Positions 1-7,757 of a stretch of 41,664 nt of DNA are shown piece by piece; the first letter of the stretch is position 1, and each line of letters starts with the position of its first letter. The DNA lies in NCBI GenBank assembly GCA_945897365.1, contig CAMDFD010000022.1:1-41664 (forward strand), read 5' to 3'. The translations under genes and the position numbers were made by a program. The notes beneath the pieces were generated by a model. That model made no database searches, was not told the origin of the DNA, and was given only the letters and a program-made list of their open reading frames with translations. The DNA is from Bordetella parapertussis. GTDB lineage: Bacteria > Pseudomonadota > Gammaproteobacteria > Burkholderiales > Burkholderiaceae_B.

Positions 1-668
1 ACGTGGGTCGCACCGACGGCGATGCTCTTGATCGAAACCGTCATAGGCACAGGCACCGGCACAAGCGCTGGCGTGGCTGCATTGTTTAAATGCCCGAGCC
101 CAAGTTGCCCTGCAGAATTACTACCAAAAGAAAAAACTTCGCCTGCGCGCGACAAAGCGATCATAAAGTTGTCGCCCAGCGCGACCGCTTGCATGGGGGG
201 TAGGCTAGGCACAACGCCAGGCACAGCATTCAGGTGTTCAGTTGGTCGGCCCAAGGCTTGATCAACATTGAGCCCCCAGGTGTACAAGCTGCCTGTTTGA
301 TCAATGGCAGCAAAGAGTGATTGACCTGCCGCCACGGATACTGGGCGAGTGATGGCTTCTATTAGAGTGGGTATTTCAGAACTTGCCGGAGCACCACCAA
401 TACCAATTGGATTCCAACCCCAAACTAACAACTCGTTTTTCGTCGTGATGCCCAGACTGACGCCGTAACCAGCTGAGGTTGAAGAAAAACGTTCAGATTG
501 TCCAACGTATACAGGATCGCGGTTGGAGGTCATAGGGCTGCAAATATCGACATTTCCGGGCGAGTAGCGTCCGCTACCCGCGCCGCCCCATCCCAGTACC
601 TCGCCAGTTTGCAAAAGCGCTAAGGTTTGGCTCTTGCCGGCATTTACAGCATTGATTTTGTAGGACAC
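1..668 (-). CDS. RCC1-repeat (beta-propeller) protein, C-terminus off the window
   Basis: The minus strand is open from a GTG at 668 to the window edge (222 codons). The translation shows repeated RCC1 blades: a TGEVLGWG segment, NELLVWGWNPIGIGG, TGSLYTWGLNVDQALGRP and AGEVFSFGSNSAGQLGLG, each preceded by a VAAG/VALGD-type strand. RCC1 repeats fold as a seven-bladed propeller and usually mediate protein binding; in bacteria the partners are mostly unknown. An in-frame TAA lies just upstream, so GTG is the first usable start, with AAGGA about 12 nt before it. The start codon is 24 nt after the stop of the YHYH lipoprotein gene, so the two are probably co-transcribed. No signal peptide is visible at this start, which is odd beside an exported neighbour. 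The family call is firm; function and exact start are not. Confidence 0.8.
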   Translation of the reverse strand, partial: MSYKINAVNAGKSQTLALLQTGEVLGWGGAGSGRYSPGNVDICSPMTSNRDPVYVGQSERFSSTSAGYGVSLGITTKNELLVWGWNPIGIGGAPASSEIPTLIEAITRPVSVAAGQSLFAAIDQTGSLYTWGLNVDQALGRPTEHLNAVPGVVPSLPPMQAVALGDNFMIALSRAGEVFSFGSNSAGQLGLGHLNNAATPALVPVPVPMTVSIKSIAVGATH

Positions 669-691
669 TTTGGAGGTGAGTCCTTAAACCA

Positions 692-1753
692 TTACTGCGG
701 TGGGGCCAGATCCGGAAGCTGATCGTAGGGCACGCCAAATCGCATGTCCTCGGATCCAAGTGCCGCAGCGTAGTCAGGCGTCCCTCTAAAACAGCCCACA
801 GAAAAAGGATATTCGTTATTCAAATGGTAGTGATAGATGTTTTGAATCGTTCCATTAAATTCAACGGGGTGTGTATGGCCATGACACTCGTCTAGCTGAG
901 CATTCGTGACCATCTGTCCATCGTCGCCGCGTGGACCATAAATGCCGAAACCATCCAATGCGAAGCCAACTAAGGGCGAGTGACCCGTGGTCCCTTGATT
1001 GGGGAAGCACTTCCATGAATAGCCATGGAGGTGATATTGCTGAGCATAGGGATGACCAAAGCACTTATCATTAGGCAGTGCATTGGTCGGACTGTACCAA
1101 TTACCATTCGAATCGTTCGCGATTTCTGCATGCCAAGCTGTTCCGGTCAACGTGATACCAATGATGAGCGAGTTAATCGGATTAAAGCCAGTCACTTTAG
1201 GATTTAACGGCAATTTTCCTCTCAGGTCGTAAGGAGAAATAGAAATGGCGGCTGCAGAGGAATACTCTTGACCTGTTCGCGGATCGGTCCCACCCGGCAA
1301 GGCTGCGTAATACGAGTATGCCGCGGTGCCTGGCTGCACAGGATAACTGCCCATTGGTGTATTGGGTAAGCCATTTCCTTGAAAGTAGCGATATTTGTCA
1401 TCGGTTGTGATGTTGAACACGCTGCCTGCCGGGTCGATCTGCGCAGCCATCACCTCACCTTCGACGAAAGGGGTTTGATTGATGGTAATGATATTCGTAT
1501 TGGTGTCTGTCCAAGGCGTAGCGGCGATGCTTAGTTTGTTCGAAACCCCGGCGAGTTTTGTAAACAGCGGGGAAATACATTGACCATTTTTTTCACAGAT
1601 TTGAGTGCTCAAACCATTAGGCGCGGTCAGGAGCGTGGTTGGCGTGCCTGGATCTGTTTGCGAACTGTTCGAGCCATCCCCGCATCCTGCGAGTAAGGTC
1701 AACGTCCCAAAAAGGACTAAGCTACGGCTGAGATATTTTTTAAAGTCACTCAT
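692..1753 (-). CDS. YHYH-domain lipoprotein
   Basis: This 353-residue protein begins with a basic stretch, a hydrophobic segment and the lipobox LLAGC (Cys near residue 24), so it is predicted to be lipidated and held on the cell envelope. A low-complexity Ser/Thr/Pro linker follows. The C-terminal third carries DECHGHTHPVEFNGT and then IYHYHLNN, the diagnostic motif of the YHYH family (PF14240), whose biochemical role is not established; the clustered His and Cys residues suggest metal binding. The ATG at 1753 has GGAAAAAA in front of it. The RCC1 gene follows after 23 nt on the same strand. Confidence 0.85.
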   Translation of the reverse strand: MSDFKKYLSRSLVLFGTLTLLAGCGDGSNSSQTDPGTPTTLLTAPNGLSTQICEKNGQCISPLFTKLAGVSNKLSIAATPWTDTNTNIITINQTPFVEGEVMAAQIDPAGSVFNITTDDKYRYFQGNGLPNTPMGSYPVQPGTAAYSYYAALPGGTDPRTGQEYSSAAAISISPYDLRGKLPLNPKVTGFNPINSLIIGITLTGTAWHAEIANDSNGNWYSPTNALPNDKCFGHPYAQQYHLHGYSWKCFPNQGTTGHSPLVGFALDGFGIYGPRGDDGQMVTNAQLDECHGHTHPVEFNGTIQNIYHYHLNNEYPFSVGCFRGTPDYAAALGSEDMRFGVPYDQLPDLAPPQ

Positions 1754-1840
1754 TTTTTTCCGATTGTTTTTCCGATTTGTGCAGTTATTAGTGAACGTCT
1801 ACGCATTTTTTCCATAAGGCTATCGCTAGCTTTATAATAT

Positions 1841-1861
1841 CAATGTGTCATGATGACATTG
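1841..1861. promoter_or_regulatory. candidate operator, overlapping inverted repeats
   Basis: In the 275-bp gap between the divergent YHYH and TetR genes lies TGTCAT-G-ATGACA (1846-1858), a perfect 6+6 palindrome. It sits inside outer arms CAATG (1841-1845) and CATTG (1857-1861). A TATAAT-like hexamer lies just upstream, around 1833-1838. The position between a regulator and a divergent gene suggests autoregulation by the TetR-like protein. This is inference. Confidence 0.4.
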
Positions 1862-2028
1862 TGTTCATTAAATCATGTCCTTTTGTATTTAAGCAAGCTC
1901 AATTGATGCGTGACTTTCAAGGTTGTAAAATTAATAAATAGAGGTTTTGAGCGCTCCAAGGAAAACGACTCAGTCAGCGGCTCTTAATATTCTCTAAACA
2001 AAACCACCATTGGGCTAAAAATAACGCT

Positions 2029-2706
2029 ATGTTGAAAATCCAAGACCATCGAATTAGAGTGGCAGCCTCGCGACGTGAGGAAATGCAAAACACTCTTATA
2101 TTCAGTGTGCTGTCGCTATCTTTCGATAAATCGATTCATGAGATCGATGTTGATGACGTCATTCAGCAAGCGCAGGTCTCTCGGGGGAGCTTTTATAAAT
2201 ACTTTCCATCCGTTCAGGCATCCGTTCTAGCCCTGTCGAGTCAATTGGCGCACGAACTCACAACCGAAATCGAGGCGATCACGCATCAGATTCCTGACAC
2301 AGCGACCCGCTTGGTGGTCGCGACAAAGCTCACGATGCGTTATTTGGTGAAAGTGCCGCTTATAGGAAATTTTCTCATTCAACTGCCTTGGCCGAGTCAA
2401 AACCCCGATACCAACGTTTTTAAACATATCAGCGCTGACGTTGAACTTGGTATCAAAGAAGGGGTATTTACAAAAATGCCTGCATCAATTGGGTGCAACC
2501 TTTTGGTCGGAAGTCTCATTGGCGGCGTTCACATAATGCTTGGTAAGCCAGCGTCTACCAGTTATGAAAATAAAGTGCTGTATCAAGTGTTGATGGGTTT
2601 GGGTCTGGATCCAAAAATAGCGGATGATCTATTAAAAATTCCAATGCCTTCTTTACCTAAACTACCAGCAACGGGCCTGCTAGGTAAGATTGCTGAGAGA
2701 GCTTGA
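2029..2706 (+). CDS. TetR/AcrR-like transcriptional regulator, first of a tandem pair
   Basis: A 225-residue protein with an N-terminal TetR-type helix-turn-helix. IHEIDVDDVIQQAQVSRGSF and the following YKYFPS match the pattern of helices 2-4 in the family, at about residues 38-65. The rest is a mostly helical ligand-binding domain. It ends with LPKLPATGLLGKIAERA, closely resembling the tail of the next gene. The two genes abut (TGA followed directly by GTG), so they are translationally coupled and look like an old tandem duplication. TetR proteins act as dimers on palindromes; 1841-1861 upstream is a candidate. Ligand and targets cannot be read from the sequence. Confidence 0.8.
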   Translation: MLKIQDHRIRVAASRREEMQNTLIFSVLSLSFDKSIHEIDVDDVIQQAQVSRGSFYKYFPSVQASVLALSSQLAHELTTEIEAITHQIPDTATRLVVATKLTMRYLVKVPLIGNFLIQLPWPSQNPDTNVFKHISADVELGIKEGVFTKMPASIGCNLLVGSLIGGVHIMLGKPASTSYENKVLYQVLMGLGLDPKIADDLLKIPMPSLPKLPATGLLGKIAERA

Positions 2707-3387
2707 GTGGCTAAGATTATTCACCACCTCTTTGGTAATAACAAAAAACAGCATTCGCAGGTGCGCTCTCAACTCATGTCCGCTAGTCCTGAGTTGGTCT
2801 CGATTAAACCTGCCAACGAAATCAACGTTGAAGATGTGACTGAGCATGCGCAAGTGTCTCGAGACACTTTCTATCAATGCTTTCGTAGCGTCAACGATTT
2901 ACTCAATGTCAGTGCTAAACAAGCGGGGGAAGAGGTTTCGTCGCCGATTGTATTAGCGGGTTCCACGATTGTTGACGTGCCCCTGCGTATGGCGGCTAAA
3001 ACAAGAATGGCAATTCGGTTGCTTACAGGCATGCCATTACTGGGTAGGTTAATGCTGAAGTCTGAGTGGCCATTCACTGACGTGCAACATAAAGGCTATC
3101 AAGACATTAAAAAGGATGTGGCCCAAGGTATTGAGCAAGGCTGTTTTACAGATATGCCTCTTGAAATCGCCACTAACCTTGTGATTAGCACTTTACGAGG
3201 TGCTATTCAAGAAATGCTCGATTCGCCGCAGCCTCAGGATTACGAGGATCAGATCATTTATCACCTGCTCCTGAGCTTGGGAGTCAACGCTGCAACGGCT
3301 GAGAAAATTTCTCAAATCCCACTTGAGCAATTGCCCGATCTGCCAAAGAAAGGCTTGGTCGGTAAGATTTTGAAGTTAGTGGCTTAA
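2707..3387 (+). CDS. TetR-like regulator, divergent second copy
   Basis: A 226-residue protein starting at a GTG that follows the previous stop codon without a gap. It keeps a TetR-like helix-turn-helix (EINVEDVTEHAQVSRDTFYQ, about residues 38-57) but with CFRS where most family members have YFxS. It shares the family tail (LPDLPKKGLVGKILKLVA) and the DI..DVAQGIEQGCFTDMP region with the first copy. The N-terminus lacks the usual first helix seen in active TetR proteins, so it may bind DNA poorly or act as a partner of the first copy. It is co-transcribed with the upstream regulator and is followed by the NnrU-like gene. Confidence 0.7.
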   Translation: MAKIIHHLFGNNKKQHSQVRSQLMSASPELVSIKPANEINVEDVTEHAQVSRDTFYQCFRSVNDLLNVSAKQAGEEVSSPIVLAGSTIVDVPLRMAAKTRMAIRLLTGMPLLGRLMLKSEWPFTDVQHKGYQDIKKDVAQGIEQGCFTDMPLEIATNLVISTLRGAIQEMLDSPQPQDYEDQIIYHLLLSLGVNAATAEKISQIPLEQLPDLPKKGLVGKILKLVA

Positions 3388-3466
3388 AACGCCATTCGCA
3401 AGCCAGCATCATAATAAACAAATGTTTATTATGATGTACACTCCTCGGCATATAGAGGAGAGCAGC

Positions 3467-3949
3467 ATGGCCTTTCTCGTTTTCGGGTTAATCCTTTTTT
3501 TAGAGATTTACTGTGTCAGTATGATCGTTGACCAATGGCGTAACGATCAGGTCGCTCAATCAGGTGTCGCAACCTCGCAGGCTCTTTACTCGCTGATTTC
3601 AATTGCCGGCTTAGTGTTCATGACTCTTGGCTTTTTAGAAGCAAGACCTCAGTCAATCACAATCTGGTCATCTCCATCTCCATCTCGGGCTTGGCTCATC
3701 ACCGTTTATTTCAGTCTTGTCTCTCTAATTATGATTTCCGCTGCCTATGTGCCTCGCAACGCAATCAAACTGAAACTGAAAGATTCCATGCTGGTCGGTG
3801 TCATTGTTTGGGCAATTTTCCATTTAACGATCGTTGGATCTCTGGCTGGGATCATTTTATTTGGCAGCCTCTTGATTTGTGGAAATCTTGATTTCACATC
3901 CTGGCGAGCAAGAAGTATCTCCTACAACCCATCTTCAAGTCTGAGTTGA
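3467..3949 (+). CDS. NnrU-like membrane protein, C-terminally truncated
   Basis: The ATG at 3467 has an ideal GAGGAG ribosome site 6 nt upstream, so I prefer it over the upstream in-frame ATG at 3422. The 160-residue product has hydrophobic segments near residues 2-20, 40-57, 75-95 and 105-130. It matches the NnrU pattern: LxFGLxLFLEIxxV at the start, LYSLISIAGLVFMTLGF, AAYVPRNAIK and LFGSLLICGNLDF. NnrU proteins are linked to denitrification, cytochrome or isoprenoid metabolism in different species, with no settled function. Members are usually about 180-190 residues with a further C-terminal membrane segment. Here the similarity stops after LDFTSWRARS and the last codons run into a helicase remnant, so the gene probably lost its end by rearrangement. 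Confidence 0.65.
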   Translation: MAFLVFGLILFLEIYCVSMIVDQWRNDQVAQSGVATSQALYSLISIAGLVFMTLGFLEARPQSITIWSSPSPSRAWLITVYFSLVSLIMISAAYVPRNAIKLKLKDSMLVGVIVWAIFHLTIVGSLAGIILFGSLLICGNLDFTSWRARSISYNPSSSLS

Positions 3950-4030
3950 AACGAAAGCCTCTAAAGCGTTCTTCGCCCTCGTCAGTCCCGCAAACAACAT
4001 CCGTTTCACCTCCTCATCGAGCAAACATGA
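3935..4030 (-). pseudogene. remnant of UvrD/Rep-type helicase C-terminus
   Basis: On the minus strand, LDEEVKRMLFAGLTRAKNAL leads to a TGA at 3937-3935. LFxGLTRA is helicase superfamily 1 motif VI. The same segment is LDEGVKRKLFVGLTRAHIAV in the intact helicase at 23012-24673, and the nucleotide sequence of the two is also visibly alike over about 50 bp. Nothing upstream in this frame looks like the rest of a helicase, so only about 30 C-terminal codons remain. The remnant overlaps the end of the NnrU-like gene. Confidence 0.65.
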
Positions 4031-4142
4031 AGCGTCCCCGTTGGCCGTTGCTTGGCGCTGAACGCGAATTTGTCGTGAATATGCTACAAAATGCCTATAC
4101 TTCCCGGTCCATTTCCGTTCGGCAAACTTTTGAGGTGTTGGT

Positions 4143-4970
4143 ATGAAAATGAAAACTCTGGCTACGGTTGCCGCTGCTGCTGCTCTTCTGTGCGCAGGCC
4201 AAATCGCCAGTGCCAAGGACAAACTCGACAACATCATCGAGTCCGGCAAGCTGCGCTGCGCCGTGGTGCTCGACTTCCCCCCCATGGGTTCGCGTGACGC
4301 CAGCAACAACCCCGTTGGCTTTGACGTGGACTACTGCAACGACTTAGCTAAGGTCCTGGGCGTCAAACCCGAAATCGTGGGAACTTCGTTCGCCGACCGC
4401 ATTCCTGCGCTGGTCTCGAACCGCGTCGACATCGTAGCGGGTTCCACCTCTGACACGCTGGAGCGCGCCAAGACGGCGGGCATGTCCATTCCCTACTTTG
4501 CATTCACTATGGTCGTCTTGACCCGTGATGACAAGAAGATCACCAACTACGCCGACCTGAAAGGCCGCCCTGTGGGCAACACGGTTAGCACCTTTGAGGC
4601 GATCGCACTGGAAAAAGATGTAAAGGCCTGGAACAATAAAAAGGGCAGCTTCCTGTCTTTTCCCACCCAAGCTGACACCATCCAAGCAGTGAGCCAAGGC
4701 AAGATCGACGCTACCGTTGTCACCTCCACCGTGGCATTTGCGTCTATCAAGTCCGGCAAGTACGACAAGCGTCTCAAAGTCGGTGGCAATGCGCCTTACC
4801 CGATTGACTACGTGTCGCTGCTTGCACCGCGTACAGAATACGGCCTAATCAACTACCTCAACCTTTTTGTGAGCCAGCAGGTCCGAACCGGACGCTATGC
4901 CGAGCTCTACAAAAAATGGGTGGGCGACGGCAAGGCACCGGACCTGATGGTTCCTGGCGTTTACTACTAG
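4143..4970 (+). CDS. polar amino-acid-type ABC transporter substrate-binding protein (orphan)
   Basis: A 275-residue periplasmic protein of the SBP_bac_3 family (PF00497). A Sec signal peptide ends near QIASA (residue 24). The mature protein starts with the family pattern LDNIIESGKLRCAVV and continues with FPPMG, GFDVDYCNDLAKVLG, RIPALVSNRVDIVAGSTSDT.ERAK and the hinge region YADLKGRPVGN. Such proteins bind amino acids, amines or related small molecules and hand them to a membrane permease. No permease or ATPase gene is adjacent, so it must use components encoded elsewhere or act as a sensor. The start has GAGGTG upstream. The ligand cannot be assigned. Confidence 0.85.
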   Translation: MKMKTLATVAAAAALLCAGQIASAKDKLDNIIESGKLRCAVVLDFPPMGSRDASNNPVGFDVDYCNDLAKVLGVKPEIVGTSFADRIPALVSNRVDIVAGSTSDTLERAKTAGMSIPYFAFTMVVLTRDDKKITNYADLKGRPVGNTVSTFEAIALEKDVKAWNNKKGSFLSFPTQADTIQAVSQGKIDATVVTSTVAFASIKSGKYDKRLKVGGNAPYPIDYVSLLAPRTEYGLINYLNLFVSQQVRTGRYAELYKKWVGDGKAPDLMVPGVYY

Positions 4971-5016
4971 CCATGACACCTAAAACGTCGCGGTTCCTAG
5001 ATTGAGAAAACCCCCT

Positions 5017-6561
5017 ATGCGCCCACTATCCAAGTCAAAGCTCATGGCCTATCGGCAGTGCCCCAAGCGCGTGTGGCTCGAAGTCCATCACCCAGACTTG
5101 CGCGTCGATACTGCCGCCTCCCAGAAAAGCTTTGCCATCGGACATCAAGTCGGAGAGATCGCCCAGCAGGTGTATGACCCCGCAGGTCAAGGCACCGTCA
5201 TCGAGCCCTTTGCCGAGGGGATTGATGCGGCGCTCGCACTGAGCCTGACCTTGCTCGACACACCACAACCAATATTTGAAGCCGGCTTCGCCGCCGAAGG
5301 GGCGATGGCGTTTGCAGACGTGATGCTACCGGTACCAGAAAATGCCCAACCCCATACCCTAAAGTCCTGGCGCATGATCGAGGTCAAATCCTCCACCTCT
5401 ATTAAGGATTATCATCGCGAAGATGTCGCCGTCCAAGCCTTTGTTGCCCGCGCAGCAGCCGTTCCACTCACCGCCATCGCACTCGCACATATCGACAACC
5501 GTTGGACCTATCCCGGCGGTGGAGACTATCAAGGCCTGCTCGTCGAACACGACCTGACTGATGAAGCCTTTGCCCGTGGCGCAGAGGTCCAGCTCTGGAT
5601 CGAGGGTGCACAAAGCGCTGTCGCTCAAGCTACAGCACCCGCGATCACCATCAGCAAACACTGCCATGAGCCGTATGCTTGCGGGTTTTACGCGCACTGC
5701 CAGAGCCAAGTGCCTCAAGCCGAACACCCCATTGACTGGCTGCCCGGACGCCTGAGCACAGGCGTTGTCAGACACATCGCCAACAACGGCATCACTGAGC
5801 TCAGAGACGTCCCCGATCATTTGCTCAATGCCCAACAACAACGCGTTAAAAACGTGACACTCACGAACGTTGCGTATTTTGATCAACAGGGTGCTGCACA
5901 GGCTCTCGCTGCGCACACACTACCTGCGTATTTTCTGGATTTTGAAACCATTATGTTTGCTGTGCCGATTTGGCAGGGCACACGACCCTATCAGCAGATC
6001 CCGTTTCAGTTCAGCGTGCATCGCCTCTCAAAAAACAGCGAACACACTGACCACGTCCAGACACAGCTCACCGAGCAACCCTTCATCGATCTCTCCGGCA
6101 ACGATCCCTCAGAGGCCTTTGCCAAGGCGCTGATTGCAGCCTGTCATGAGCCCATCCCGATCTTTGTGTACAACGCAGGCTTTGAGAAGACCCGCATCAG
6201 TGAGTTGGCCGACAGGTTTCCTCCGCTCGCCCAAGACTTACTCGCGCTTAACTCACGTGTGGTCGACCTGTTACCCATTGCACGTGAGTATTACTACCAT
6301 CCGAGCCAACAGGGCAGTTGGAGTATCAAAGCCGTCCTGCCCGCACTTTGTCCAGACCCAGATATGAATTACGAGAAACTCGATGGCGTCCAAGACGGCA
6401 GCATGGCCATGAGCGCCTTTGTCGAAGCTATTGCGCCCCAGACCACACCCGCACGTAAAGCTGAGATCGAGCGACAGCTGCTCGACTATTGCAAACTCGA
6501 TACCTATGCCATGGTGCGCCTGTGGAGCGCGTTTACTGGGCAGGGCGGGGGTGCAGCATAA
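5017..6561 (+). CDS. DUF2779 protein: Cas4-like Fe-S nuclease fused to a 3'-5' exonuclease-like domain
   Basis: A 514-residue protein. The N-terminal half looks like a PD-(D/E)xK nuclease of the Cas4/RecB type: LSKSKLMAYRQCPKRVWLE at the start with Cys15, FADVML (Asp near 101), MIEVKSS (Glu and Lys near 122 and 124), VAVQAF, and three more cysteines in CHEPYACGFYAHC (about 216, 222, 228). Together these could bind a 4Fe-4S cluster. The C-terminal half (PF11074) resembles an RNase H-fold exonuclease with acidic patches AYFLDFETI, VYNAGFEKTRI and LLDYCKLDTYAMVRLW. I chose ATG 5017 over the TTG at 5002 because the family motif starts right after it; no strong ribosome site is seen. It probably acts on DNA in repair or defence, but no partner genes are adjacent. 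Confidence 0.75.
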   Translation: MRPLSKSKLMAYRQCPKRVWLEVHHPDLRVDTAASQKSFAIGHQVGEIAQQVYDPAGQGTVIEPFAEGIDAALALSLTLLDTPQPIFEAGFAAEGAMAFADVMLPVPENAQPHTLKSWRMIEVKSSTSIKDYHREDVAVQAFVARAAAVPLTAIALAHIDNRWTYPGGGDYQGLLVEHDLTDEAFARGAEVQLWIEGAQSAVAQATAPAITISKHCHEPYACGFYAHCQSQVPQAEHPIDWLPGRLSTGVVRHIANNGITELRDVPDHLLNAQQQRVKNVTLTNVAYFDQQGAAQALAAHTLPAYFLDFETIMFAVPIWQGTRPYQQIPFQFSVHRLSKNSEHTDHVQTQLTEQPFIDLSGNDPSEAFAKALIAACHEPIPIFVYNAGFEKTRISELADRFPPLAQDLLALNSRVVDLLPIAREYYYHPSQQGSWSIKAVLPALCPDPDMNYEKLDGVQDGSMAMSAFVEAIAPQTTPARKAEIERQLLDYCKLDTYAMVRLWSAFTGQGGGAA

Positions 6562-6664
6562 AACTTGGACTGGTTTATGCATTGATTCGCAATATAACGT
6601 CTACCATCTAATGTGCACAGTTACTGCTCGGCAGTGTGCCAGCATTCACAAGGACTTCACAGAA

Positions 6665-7645
6665 ATGACACTTCGCAAACTCCCGCCCAAGGATCAGCTC
6701 ACGATCTGCTTCGCCCACCCCGCCTATCGGATTCAGGAGCGCTTTGCGCTGCGCAACACCGGCATCAAGTCGTTTGAGGTTCGCAGCCTCGACGAACTCA
6801 AGGCGCGCATCGGCGAGGTCGACGTGTTGTCGGTGTCGGGCTTATGGCGCAACGAATTCGTCGAGGCTGCCAAGAAGCTGGCATTCATCCAGTCGATCAG
6901 TGCCGGCACCGATCAGTATTCGCGCGACGCGCTTGGGGTGGCCGGCATACGCCTTGCCAGCGCACAAGGGGTGAATGAGCGGGCGGTGGCCGAGCATGCC
7001 ATCGCGTTGATCCTTGCCATCGCACGAAAAATTCCGGAGGCGCGCGACAACCAGGCCGCAAAGCATTGGCGCGGCATGATCGGTGACATTGCGCAACGCG
7101 AAGACGAACTCGGCGGCAAGACCTTGGTTATCGTGGGCATGGGCCGCATCGGCTCGCGCCTGGCTAAGCTGGCCAAGGCCTTTGACATGCACGTCATTGC
7201 CGTCAAGCGCGACCCGACTATAGGCGCCGAGGCCGCCGACGTGGCGGTGCCGCAAGCACGCCTGCTCGAGGTACTGCCCCAAGCCGACTTCGTCGCGCTG
7301 ACCTGCCCGCTGAATCCCTCGACCGAAGACCTGATCAATGCCAAGGCGTTTGCGGCGATGAAGCCTACGGCCTACTTGGTCAACGTGGCGCGTGGGCGGG
7401 TGGTGAACGAACCGGCTCTGATCGAAGCTCTCCAGTCCGGCCGCATCGCGGGGGCCGCCGTTGATTGTGTGTGGGAAGAGCCGCTGCCGAAGTCCTCGCC
7501 GCTATGGAGCGTACCTCACCTGTTCATCACGCCGCACTCTGCAGGCGAGACGCAGAAGTATGAGGACAACGTAATCAACCTGCTTCTGGAGAACTTAGAT
7601 CGCCAGTGGCGCGGGGAGACTACGTTGAAGAACGGCTTAATCTGA
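6665..7645 (+). CDS. D-2-hydroxyacid dehydrogenase family protein
   Basis: A 326-residue NAD(P)-dependent oxidoreductase of the 2-hydroxyacid dehydrogenase family. The Rossmann motif GMGRIGSRLAKLAKAF lies near residue 160. The catalytic set is present: Arg in NVARGRVVNE, Glu in CVWEEPLP and His in ITPHSAGE. The family reduces 2-keto acids or oxidises D-2-hydroxy acids; the substrate is unknown here. The ATG at 6665 has AAGGA about 10 nt upstream; the open frame extends further left, but only as a shadow of the DUF2779 gene. This gene and the next are visibly richer in G+C than their surroundings, which may indicate transfer. Confidence 0.85.
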   Translation: MTLRKLPPKDQLTICFAHPAYRIQERFALRNTGIKSFEVRSLDELKARIGEVDVLSVSGLWRNEFVEAAKKLAFIQSISAGTDQYSRDALGVAGIRLASAQGVNERAVAEHAIALILAIARKIPEARDNQAAKHWRGMIGDIAQREDELGGKTLVIVGMGRIGSRLAKLAKAFDMHVIAVKRDPTIGAEAADVAVPQARLLEVLPQADFVALTCPLNPSTEDLINAKAFAAMKPTAYLVNVARGRVVNEPALIEALQSGRIAGAAVDCVWEEPLPKSSPLWSVPHLFITPHSAGETQKYEDNVINLLLENLDRQWRGETTLKNGLI

Positions 7646-7757
7646 GGCCAGCCGGCCCAGCGTTAGTTGCCCAACGGTTAAGCTGTGTTCGCCGGAGCTT
7701 TTTCTCAACACAACACGAATTTCTCTTGCGACCCAAAATGCATAGGTATAACGCACC

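Noticed and set aside
4143..6561. Binding protein and DUF2779 gene as one operon
   Set aside because: The spacing permits read-through, but their functions are unrelated and no shared regulation is visible.
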